Shown piece by piece: positions 54,941 through 62,454 of a stretch of DNA of 64,000 nt (the first letter of the stretch is position 1; each line of letters opens with the position of its first letter). Source of the DNA: Vibrio vulnificus NBRC 15645 = ATCC 27562 (GTDB taxonomy: Bacteria > Pseudomonadota > Gammaproteobacteria > Enterobacterales > Vibrionaceae); assembly GCF_002224265.1 (NCBI RefSeq), contig NZ_CP012882.1:186001-250000 (forward strand), given 5' to 3'. Under the pieces are notes generated by a model. It was not told the origin of the DNA, ran no database searches, and saw only the letters and a program-made list of their open reading frames with translations. The position numbers were made by a program, and so were the translations under genes.

Positions 54941-54958
54941 CACACTTAATTACGTGTG
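54941..54958. promoter_or_regulatory. Palindromic operator candidate upstream of the PTS-GH92 locus
   Basis: CACACTTAATTACGTGTG is symmetric at 8 of 9 base pairs. It is in the promoter region of the IIA gene (ATG 55056), about 100 bases upstream; the regulator is unknown. Confidence 0.45.
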
Positions 54959-55055
54959 GTACAAAAGTATAGTGAGTGAATTATTTTTGCTATTTCGGTA
55001 AAACTCTACATCCATTAATTTTAGCTCATCAGTTAAATACTTTATGAGAAAATAA

Positions 55056-55496
55056 ATGATCACCAAACTCACCAACGTCAATTTAATTAAAGGCAACCTT
55101 CAAGCAAATAATAAAAATGAAGTCTTTGCTGAGCTAGCACAAATGCTATTTGAAAATAATCGAATCAGCAGCAAAGAGGCGTTTTTAACCGACATTGAAG
55201 CACGCGAAGCATTAAGCATAACGTCAATGGACGGCATCGCTTACCCACACGCAAAAAGCAAAGCGGTTATCGAGCCTGCCATCGCTGTTGGCGTAAAGCG
55301 CGAAGGCATCGAGTATGGCGACGAAGAGGGCGTCAAACCGACCGTATTCTTCATGATTGCCTCACCCGATAACGGTGCCGACCACCATATTTATGTTCTT
55401 CAAGAATTATTCGGAAAATTTAGCGAAGAGTTTATTGAAGATATTCATAACGCAAAAGACGAACTTCAAATCCTTAATATTTTAATTCAATCATAA
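55056..55496 (+). CDS. PTS fructose-family IIA protein
   Basis: 146 residues of the fructose/mannitol IIA fold. The phospho-acceptor histidine is H65 in GIAYPHAKSKAV, at the usual position. It accepts phosphate from HPr and passes it to the IIB domain encoded downstream, 11 bases away. A free-standing IIA before a IIC-IIB protein differs from the fused IIABC of E. coli MngA. ATG 55056 is preceded by AT-rich sequence with only AGAAAA. It begins the mannosidase-linked locus and is inferred to belong to mannose or mannoside uptake. Confidence 0.88.
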   Translation: MITKLTNVNLIKGNLQANNKNEVFAELAQMLFENNRISSKEAFLTDIEAREALSITSMDGIAYPHAKSKAVIEPAIAVGVKREGIEYGDEEGVKPTVFFMIASPDNGADHHIYVLQELFGKFSEEFIEDIHNAKDELQILNILIQS

Positions 55497-55507
55497 GGCG
55501 TGAAATT

Positions 55508-56911
55508 ATGAGTACCCTAACCGCTCAAGCTACTAATAATAGTAGCGATTTCAAAAAAATTCTCAGTACCATGAAAGGTCACCTTTTATTTGGCACTTCT
55601 CACATGCTGCCATTTATCGTTGCGGGTGGTGTACTACTGGCGCTGGCGGTAATGGCATCAGGTAAAGGTGCGGTTCCTGCGGACGGTTTATTGGCGGATA
55701 TTTCTAATATCGGTATTAAAGGTCTGGTGCTGTTCCCAATTATTTTGGGTGGCTTCATCGGTTATTCCATTGCAGACAAACCAGCACTCGCTCCAGCAAT
55801 GATCTCTTCTGGCATCATGGCTGACATGGGCGGTGGTTTCCTTGGTTGTATCGTAGCGGGCTTCATCGCAGGTGGTGTGGTATTCCAACTTAAGAAGATC
55901 CCTCTTTCTGCTAACATGACTGCGTTGGGCGCTTACTTTATCTACCCTCTTATCGGCACGCTTATCTCTGCAGGTATCGTTCTATGGGGTATCGGTGAGC
56001 CAATCAAGATCTTCATGGCATCTATGAACGAGTTCCTAGCTTCTATGGCGGGCGCTTCTAAAGTGGTTCTAGGTACGATTCTTGGTGGTATGACGGCATT
56101 CGATATGGGCGGCCCTATCAACAAAGTCGCAACGCTATTCGCTCAAACTCAAGTGGACACTCAACCATGGTTAATGGGTGGTGTGGGCATCGCAATCTGT
56201 ACGCCTCCTCTAGGTATGGCGCTAGCCACATTCCTATTCAAGAAGAAGTTCACTAAGCAAGAGCAAGAAGCAGGTAAAGCGGCAGCAATCATGGGCTCTA
56301 TCGGTATCTCTGAAGGTGCTATCCCATTCGCAGCAAACGACCCAATGCGCGTTCTTCCTTCAATCGTTGCTGGTGGTATCGTTGGTTGTGTGTTCGGCTT
56401 CCTAACAGACGTACTACTGCACGCACCATGGGGCGGTTTAATCACAGCGCCTGTATCAAGCAACATCCCAATGTACGTTGTTGGTATCGCACTAGGTTCG
56501 CTAACAACCGCTCTTATCGTTGGCTTCTGGAAACCAGTTGCTGAAGAAGAAGCAGAAGACGAAATCGCAGAAGCAGCATCAACGCAAGCTCAAGCGGCTC
56601 CAGCAGCAGGCGAAGGCGAGTACGACATCGTCGCAGTCACCTGTTGCCCATCTGGCGTAGCACACACATTCATGGCAGCGAAAGCACTAGAGAAAGCCGG
56701 TGCAGCAGCGGGAATCAAGATCAAAGTAGAAACTCAAGGTCAAAACGGTATCCAGAACCGCATCACTGACCTAGATGTAGCAAACGCGAAGCTGGTTATT
56801 CTAGCTCACGATATCCAAGTAAAAGACGCTCACCGCTTTGCAAAAGCAAACGTTGTTGAGTGTTCAACGAAAGAAGCGATGCGTAACGCAACGACTCTTG
56901 TGAAAGCTTAA
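55508..56911 (+). CDS. PTS fructose-family IIC-IIB permease
   Basis: 467 residues. IIC comes first, residues 25-345, with about nine transmembrane segments (HLLFGTSHMLPFIVAGGVLLALAV; GGFIGYSIADKPALAPAMI; FDMGGPINKVA). An acidic linker follows (EEEAEDEIAEAAS), then a IIB domain from about residue 375 with C380 in TCCPSGVAHTFMA as the phosphocysteine. Domain order C-B and the sequence type match the fructose-family PTS, including the mannosylglycerate permease MngA. Substrate may be mannose, fructose or a mannosyl compound; mannose-related is favoured by the three GH92 genes behind it. Ended by a terminator. Confidence 0.9.
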   Translation: MSTLTAQATNNSSDFKKILSTMKGHLLFGTSHMLPFIVAGGVLLALAVMASGKGAVPADGLLADISNIGIKGLVLFPIILGGFIGYSIADKPALAPAMISSGIMADMGGGFLGCIVAGFIAGGVVFQLKKIPLSANMTALGAYFIYPLIGTLISAGIVLWGIGEPIKIFMASMNEFLASMAGASKVVLGTILGGMTAFDMGGPINKVATLFAQTQVDTQPWLMGGVGIAICTPPLGMALATFLFKKKFTKQEQEAGKAAAIMGSIGISEGAIPFAANDPMRVLPSIVAGGIVGCVFGFLTDVLLHAPWGGLITAPVSSNIPMYVVGIALGSLTTALIVGFWKPVAEEEAEDEIAEAASTQAQAAPAAGEGEYDIVAVTCCPSGVAHTFMAAKALEKAGAAAGIKIKVETQGQNGIQNRITDLDVANAKLVILAHDIQVKDAHRFAKANVVECSTKEAMRNATTLVKA

Positions 56912-56931
56912 ACCTTAAGCTCCTCCCCCTA

Positions 56932-56956
56932 AGAGCCCTTTCCCCCAAAGGGCTCT
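56932..56956 (+). terminator. Terminator after the PTS genes
   Basis: AGAGCCCTTT and AAAGGGCTCT pair around CCCCC, followed by ATTTC. Read-through into the GH92 genes is possible because the T run is short. Confidence 0.75.
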
Positions 56957-57032
56957 ATTTCAAGTTTTTAAGTTTTAGTAATACCTCTGTTTTCAACAAC
57001 TACATAAACCTACAACTTACAAGGCTTTAAAA

Positions 57033-59825
57033 ATGAAATTCAAACCTTCCCTACTCGCTTGCGCAGTTCTCAGTGGTCTAGTCGGTCTGACTGGCTGTAA
57101 CGACGACACAACCAACATTTATGAAGGCGGTGATACCAACCCTGCGCTGCCGGATATTCCTGACGGCGGCAAGCCAGTATGTCCTCCAGTTGGCGATGGC
57201 GATTGTGATGACAAGCCAAACCCAGAAACACCTGAAATCGACATGGGCGTTCACATCCCGGTAGATTTCGCCGATATGGACGTAACACGCTACGTCAACC
57301 CATTCATCGGCACAGGTAACCTAGGCAACACCTACCCTGGTGCAACCACACCACACGGCATGGTGCAACTTTCTCCAAACAACGGTTCTAACGGCTGGGA
57401 ATACATTTCAGGCTACTACTACCACGACGCACGTACTTCCGGTTTCTCTCATACCCACCTTTCCGGAGCAGGTGCTGGCGACTTGAACGACATTCTCGTC
57501 ATGCCAATCAACTCGCGTTCGGATTACATGATTGATGAAGGTTCGGCAACGCTAAACCTAGAAGCGTCTCGCTTCCAACATCGTGACGAGCAAGCGACGG
57601 CAGGCTACTACAAAGTCGATCTATTGGATTACGACATCAAAGCAGAATTGACGGCGTCTGATCGCGTTGGTGTCCATCGTTACACCTTCCCTCGTGATGA
57701 GAAGTCAGAAATCATCGTGAACACTGGCTTCAAAATTAACTGGGACTACACCTCAGATTCTTACTTGAAATGGGACAAAGACAATAACCGTCTAGAAGGT
57801 CACCGTTTCTCTGACGGCTGGGCACCAAGCCAAAAAGAATTCTTCGTGATGGAATTCGACCAACCAATCAAAAACGTTCGCTTTGCTTACTATGATAAAG
57901 AGCAAGGTCGTTACATGGACGTGCCAGAAGGCATTACAGAAATCGGTAACGAAACACGTGGCAAGTATCAATACGCACGCGCTTACATTGAGTTCGACAC
58001 ATCCAAAGACGGCTTAACGGTTGAAGCGAAATTAGCGCTATCAAACGTTGAGATCGGCGAGAACGGCAAGTCTGGTGCTTCTCTTAACATGACTGAAGTT
58101 GCGGGCATGAACTTCGACCAAGTACGTGAAGCGGCAACGAAGAAATGGGAAGACGAACTCGGCAAGATCCAAGTCTCTGGCGACGAAGATTACAAACAGA
58201 CCTTCTACACCGCGATGTACCACTCGTACCTAGGTCAGACCATTCACTCTGACTTAGATGGTCGCTACCGCCAAGTTCACCAAGGTCGTAACGCTTACCC
58301 AGATGGCAACACGCCTTGGGGCGATAAAATTGATACGCTGAAAGAGTCGATCCGCACTGCCGATGCTAACAAAGATGGCAAAGCAGACTTCACGCGCTAC
58401 GACACTTTCTCTTTGTGGGATACCTACCGCGCAGTTCAACCGCTGTCTTCGATTCTTGAGCCTGACCGCCTAGCCGACGTGGTGCTGTCTATGCTGTCTT
58501 ACGCCGAAGAAGAATGGGTGGATGACAAAGGCAACGTGCGCAAAGGTCGTCTGCCTGAGTGGACATTCAAAGGCAACGAAACCGGCATGATGATGGGCAT
58601 GCACTCAACGCCTGTGATTCACGATGTGTTGTCGAAAGGCTCACTAGAAAAACGCATGATCGATCTTGGCTTTACAGAAGCAGAGCGCAAAGACGTTAAA
58701 GAACGTTTAGTTGAAGCGATGATCACAGACGCGCGCGCCGCAACGAGCCAAGGCGTAGCATGGATCAAAGAGTACGAAGAACAAGGTTACGTGCCAGCGC
58801 AATTGCACGATACTCCACCAGATTCTTACGGCGGCCACTCACCATTTAAAGACTCTTGGACAGCATCTTACTCGCTTGAATACTCAATGAACGACTGGGC
58901 AATCGCGCAATCGATCAAAGAAGTATTTGGTGAAGAAGATCCACGCTACACCGAGTTCGCTAACCGTTCTAAAAACTGGCAAGCGCAATTCGACTTCGGT
59001 GGTAAGCAATACCAAGGTTGGTTCAAAGCACGTGACTACGATGGCGAATTTATCGATGCAGGTTGGGTAGACCCAATCACTGGTCGTGCGGTGGGTAAAG
59101 ACTGGCGTCCAGACATGTTCAACTGGGCATTCTCTGAATCAAACGGCTGGCAATACTCGTTCAGTGTTCAGCACGACATTCATGGCTTGATTGACCTGAT
59201 GACACGCTTCGACAAGACACAAAACCCTGAAGCAGAACGCGGTGACTTGTTCGCAGCTCGCTTGGATGAATACTGGTCAACCTACCCAGATCGCAACGCA
59301 GGCGACAACCAATTCCCAGTGTTCAACACAGGTAACGTTGGTCAGCACGTTCAAGGTAACGAACCAGATATCCACGTACCGTACTTGTACAACTATGTGG
59401 GTCAACCTTGGAAAGGTCAGGCAGCCATCGCCGCAGCAACCAACATTTGCTACAAGAATACCGCTGACGGCATTTGTGGTAACGACGACTTCGGTACGCT
59501 CTCTGCGTGGTTCGTGTTCCGTGCACTTGGCTTCTACCCAGTGAACGCTTCTTCTGGCATCTACGAAATCGGTACTCCGCTGTTTGAAAGCGCGTCTATC
59601 GATGTCGGCAACAACCAGAAGTTCACCGTTACCGCGAAAAACGTTAGCCGCGAAAACATCTTCATTCAATCGGCTCGCTACAACGGCAAAGACTTCAACC
59701 GCACTTACCTGACTCATGACGAAATCATGTACGGCGGTGAGTTGGAGTTCGTGATGGGCGACAAACCAAATCAACGTTGGGGCTCTCTAGAGCAAGATCT
59801 TCCACCAGCACAAGGTCTTGCATGA
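57033..59825 (+). CDS. GH92 alpha-mannosidase lipoprotein 1
   Basis: 930 residues. The signal peptide MKFKPSLLACAVLSGLVGLTGC has lipobox LTGC, followed by a low-complexity linker, so an outer-membrane lipoprotein. GH92 features: RYVNPFIGTG.LGNTYPGATTP.GMVQLSPNNG (N-domain), SHTHLSGAGAGDLND, GNET at 514-517, QGNEPDIHVPYLYN and CGNDDFGTLSAWFVF..LGFYPV. GH92 enzymes are calcium-dependent exo-alpha-mannosidases acting on N-glycan mannose branches. The QGNEPDIH motif (others usually have HGNEPSHH) suggests a different specificity. The linker between lipobox and N-domain is about 60 residues, rich in P, D and G. Confidence 0.9.
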   Translation: MKFKPSLLACAVLSGLVGLTGCNDDTTNIYEGGDTNPALPDIPDGGKPVCPPVGDGDCDDKPNPETPEIDMGVHIPVDFADMDVTRYVNPFIGTGNLGNTYPGATTPHGMVQLSPNNGSNGWEYISGYYYHDARTSGFSHTHLSGAGAGDLNDILVMPINSRSDYMIDEGSATLNLEASRFQHRDEQATAGYYKVDLLDYDIKAELTASDRVGVHRYTFPRDEKSEIIVNTGFKINWDYTSDSYLKWDKDNNRLEGHRFSDGWAPSQKEFFVMEFDQPIKNVRFAYYDKEQGRYMDVPEGITEIGNETRGKYQYARAYIEFDTSKDGLTVEAKLALSNVEIGENGKSGASLNMTEVAGMNFDQVREAATKKWEDELGKIQVSGDEDYKQTFYTAMYHSYLGQTIHSDLDGRYRQVHQGRNAYPDGNTPWGDKIDTLKESIRTADANKDGKADFTRYDTFSLWDTYRAVQPLSSILEPDRLADVVLSMLSYAEEEWVDDKGNVRKGRLPEWTFKGNETGMMMGMHSTPVIHDVLSKGSLEKRMIDLGFTEAERKDVKERLVEAMITDARAATSQGVAWIKEYEEQGYVPAQLHDTPPDSYGGHSPFKDSWTASYSLEYSMNDWAIAQSIKEVFGEEDPRYTEFANRSKNWQAQFDFGGKQYQGWFKARDYDGEFIDAGWVDPITGRAVGKDWRPDMFNWAFSESNGWQYSFSVQHDIHGLIDLMTRFDKTQNPEAERGDLFAARLDEYWSTYPDRNAGDNQFPVFNTGNVGQHVQGNEPDIHVPYLYNYVGQPWKGQAAIAAATNICYKNTADGICGNDDFGTLSAWFVFRALGFYPVNASSGIYEIGTPLFESASIDVGNNQKFTVTAKNVSRENIFIQSARYNGKDFNRTYLTHDEIMYGGELEFVMGDKPNQRWGSLEQDLPPAQGLA

Positions 59826-59871
59826 AGACGAGATGCCAGCAGGTTCTCGTTAATCCTAATAGTGACAACTC

Positions 59872-59896
59872 AGCCGGGAGAGCGCATCTCCCGGCT
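59872..59896 (+). other. Strong hairpin between GH92 genes 1 and 2
   Basis: AGCCGGGAGA and TCTCCCGGCT pair perfectly around GCGCA. No T run follows, so it may stabilise the upstream mRNA or mark processing rather than terminate. Confidence 0.65.
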
Positions 59897-59913
59897 ATCC
59901 CTACAAGAAAATT

Positions 59914-59950
59914 TTATAAGCAGTTCTTTATAAACAGTCTCTTATAAACA
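59914..59950. repeat. Three 9-bp direct repeats with a 14-bp period
   Basis: TTATAAGCA (59914), TTATAAACA (59928) and TTATAAACA (59942) recur at exactly 14-base spacing, just upstream of GH92 gene 2, with intervening GTTCT/GTCTC. Possible regulator sites. Confidence 0.65.
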
Positions 59951-59980
59951 CTTTTTATATACGAATAACGACAAAACGGT

Positions 59981-62407
59981 ATGCACATGTTTAAACGTAA
60001 TCTTATCTCTTTGGCTATCCTGGTTGGTCTGACGGGTGGCTTGGCTGGCTGTAACAGCGACAACGATTCTTCCTCTTCACTGCCGGGCGATCCAATTGTT
60101 GATCTTGCGGTATTGAAATACGTCGATCCTATGATCGGCACAGCAGCTTCTGGTCATACATTCCCGGGCGCGACGGTACCGGCAGGTATGGTTCAACTGT
60201 CTCCAGATACTTTCATCGGCTCTAACATAGACCATGAATCAGGACTTAACCCTTGGCACTCGGCATCTGGCCACTGGGATTCATCCAACTACGAAACTGG
60301 CGAAGTAGTTAACACTGACGTTCCGCTGTACGGCTTCTCCCATACTCACCTTTCAGGTACAGGCGCAACGGACTTAGGCGACATCTTGGTTCTACCATAC
60401 GCAGACATGGCGAACACACAACTGAACTCGTTCGACAAAGCCAATGAAGAAGCAAGCGCAGGCTACTACAAAACCAAGCTAAAACAAGGTCAAATCGAAG
60501 TAGAGCTGAGCGCAACCAAACGCGTTGGTTTGCACAAATACACCTTTGCTGATGGCGCAGACCGCAACGTGAAGTTCGATTTAGGTCATACCCTAATGAA
60601 CAACAACGGCAAATCTTTGAAGAACAAAGTAGAAGTGGTGGACGAATACACCATTCGCGGTCGTAAAACATCAACAGGCTGGTTCCAAGGGCAAGATCAC
60701 CAAGGTCAAGACATCTTTTTCTACGCGAAATTCAACCAACCAATCGCGAAAGCACTGTTGGGCGAACAAGACCTAGAACCAACACGCGAAATGCGTAATG
60801 GTGCGGTTTACTCCGGCGATGATCTGACTGCTTACCTCAACTTCGGCACTGGCGAAGAGCCAATTGAAATCCGCGTGGGTATCTCTCCAGTTAACTGGCA
60901 AGGAGCACAGAAAAACTTAGAAGCAGAAGCACCAAGTTTCGACCTGGCTCAAGTGAAAGAAGACGCGGAATACGCGTGGGCTGAGAAGCTAGCAAAAATC
61001 AAAGTAGAAGGCGGCACAGACGCAGAGAAAACCAACTTCTACACTGGCATGTACCACATGATGATCGCCCCAATCGAGTTTTACGATGTGGATGGTCAAT
61101 ACGTGGATATGCTTGGCACAGTGCGCACACTGAAAGATGGCGACACACCAAACTACTCGATTTACTCAACGTGGGATACGTTCCGCGCGGTTCACCCAAT
61201 GTGGACCATCATCGACCCAGACCAAGCAACGCTATACGTGAAAGACTTGATTCGTAAATCTAACGACGAGTTTGGTCTATTGCCGAAATGGGAAGGTCAC
61301 GGCTCAGAGACTGGCACCATGATCGGCTACCCGTCGGCAGCGATTCTGGGCGATGCGGTAACCAAAGGCTTGATTGATGCAGAACAAGCTTACACGGCGT
61401 CAGTGAAATCAGCGCGTTACACACCGCATGAATACCCACAGATTCATGACGACATCCTAAGCTCACTCATGGCAGGTCAGTTGAACTACCACGAGAAAGA
61501 ACAGTGTGTTCGCTACCCGAACTGGAACTCAGTGTCGTACTCGTTGGAATTCTCATTCTACGATTGGACGATCGCAGAAATGGCAAAAGCCGCTGGCGAT
61601 ATGGACGCGTATGAAGAGTTCAAAGCTCGTTCTTACAACTCTTTGAAACACTGGGATGCAGAAGCAGGTAACGCAGACGGCACGGGCTTCTTCGTACCAA
61701 CAGAACTGAAAGAAGGCGATCCATGTGCACTGAAATACGCTTCAACTGACTTCGACCCTTACAAGTCTGACGCGTTCTACTACACAGAAGGTAACGCGTG
61801 GCAGTGGCAATGGGCGTTCATGCAAGACTTGGACAAGCTGACTGAAATCATGGGCGGCACGCAAGGTCTGAACGACAAGCTGAACAACCTATTTACTGCC
61901 GATCCAAATGGCGGCGAAGCGCACCAAGACATGACTGGCTACATCGGTCAGTACATTCACGGTAACGAGCCTTCGCACCACGTTATCTACTTGTACAACC
62001 GTACTGAAGAATCTTACAAGGCGCAGGAATACCTAGACCAAGTTTATGACCAGTTCTACAAACCAACGCCAGACGGCATCATCGGTAACGAAGACGTAGG
62101 TCAAATGTCGGCGTGGTACTTGATGTCAGCACTGGGCTTCTACCAAATCTCGCCAACCGATCCAACCTACAGCATCGGTCGTCCAATCTTCGACAAAGCG
62201 ACGGTAGACATTGGCTCTGGCACCTTCACGGTAACGGCTGAGAACAACGGTCCAGACAACATGTACATCAAAGAAGTGACCATCAACGGTAAGCCTCTGG
62301 ATGTGTACAACACCTTCCAGCACAGCGAATTCAAAGCAGGCGGCGAACTGCACTTCGTGATGACAGCTGACAAGTCTGAAGCAATGCAAGCCAACCTAGG
62401 CGAATAA
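59981..62407 (+). CDS. GH92 alpha-mannosidase lipoprotein 2
   Basis: 808 residues. Signal peptide MHMFKRNLISLAILVGLTGGLAGC, lipobox LAGC; the ATG at 59987 is an alternative start, and no good ribosome site is seen. GH92 blocks: KYVDPMIGTAASGHTFPGATVP.GMVQLSP, FSHTHLSGTGATDLGDI, GHGSETGTMIGY, IHGNEPSHHVIYLYNRT and GIIGNEDVGQMSAWYLMSALGFYQ, the last two being the canonical form of the active-site region. It is a paralogue of the first gene but shorter and more standard. Surface exo-alpha-mannosidase, probably on high-mannose N-glycans or yeast mannan (inference). Not fused to any other domain. Confidence 0.92.
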   Translation: MHMFKRNLISLAILVGLTGGLAGCNSDNDSSSSLPGDPIVDLAVLKYVDPMIGTAASGHTFPGATVPAGMVQLSPDTFIGSNIDHESGLNPWHSASGHWDSSNYETGEVVNTDVPLYGFSHTHLSGTGATDLGDILVLPYADMANTQLNSFDKANEEASAGYYKTKLKQGQIEVELSATKRVGLHKYTFADGADRNVKFDLGHTLMNNNGKSLKNKVEVVDEYTIRGRKTSTGWFQGQDHQGQDIFFYAKFNQPIAKALLGEQDLEPTREMRNGAVYSGDDLTAYLNFGTGEEPIEIRVGISPVNWQGAQKNLEAEAPSFDLAQVKEDAEYAWAEKLAKIKVEGGTDAEKTNFYTGMYHMMIAPIEFYDVDGQYVDMLGTVRTLKDGDTPNYSIYSTWDTFRAVHPMWTIIDPDQATLYVKDLIRKSNDEFGLLPKWEGHGSETGTMIGYPSAAILGDAVTKGLIDAEQAYTASVKSARYTPHEYPQIHDDILSSLMAGQLNYHEKEQCVRYPNWNSVSYSLEFSFYDWTIAEMAKAAGDMDAYEEFKARSYNSLKHWDAEAGNADGTGFFVPTELKEGDPCALKYASTDFDPYKSDAFYYTEGNAWQWQWAFMQDLDKLTEIMGGTQGLNDKLNNLFTADPNGGEAHQDMTGYIGQYIHGNEPSHHVIYLYNRTEESYKAQEYLDQVYDQFYKPTPDGIIGNEDVGQMSAWYLMSALGFYQISPTDPTYSIGRPIFDKATVDIGSGTFTVTAENNGPDNMYIKEVTINGKPLDVYNTFQHSEFKAGGELHFVMTADKSEAMQANLGE

Positions 62408-62416
62408 TGATTTTGA

Positions 62417-62437
62417 GGGGACCTGGTGTCCCCTTTT
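62417..62437 (+). terminator. Terminator between GH92 genes 2 and 3
   Basis: GGGGAC and GTCCCC enclose CTGGT and run into TTTTCTC, 17 bases before the next start. Short stem; may only attenuate. Confidence 0.75.
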
Positions 62438-62454
62438 CTCGTGGAACAAAAACA

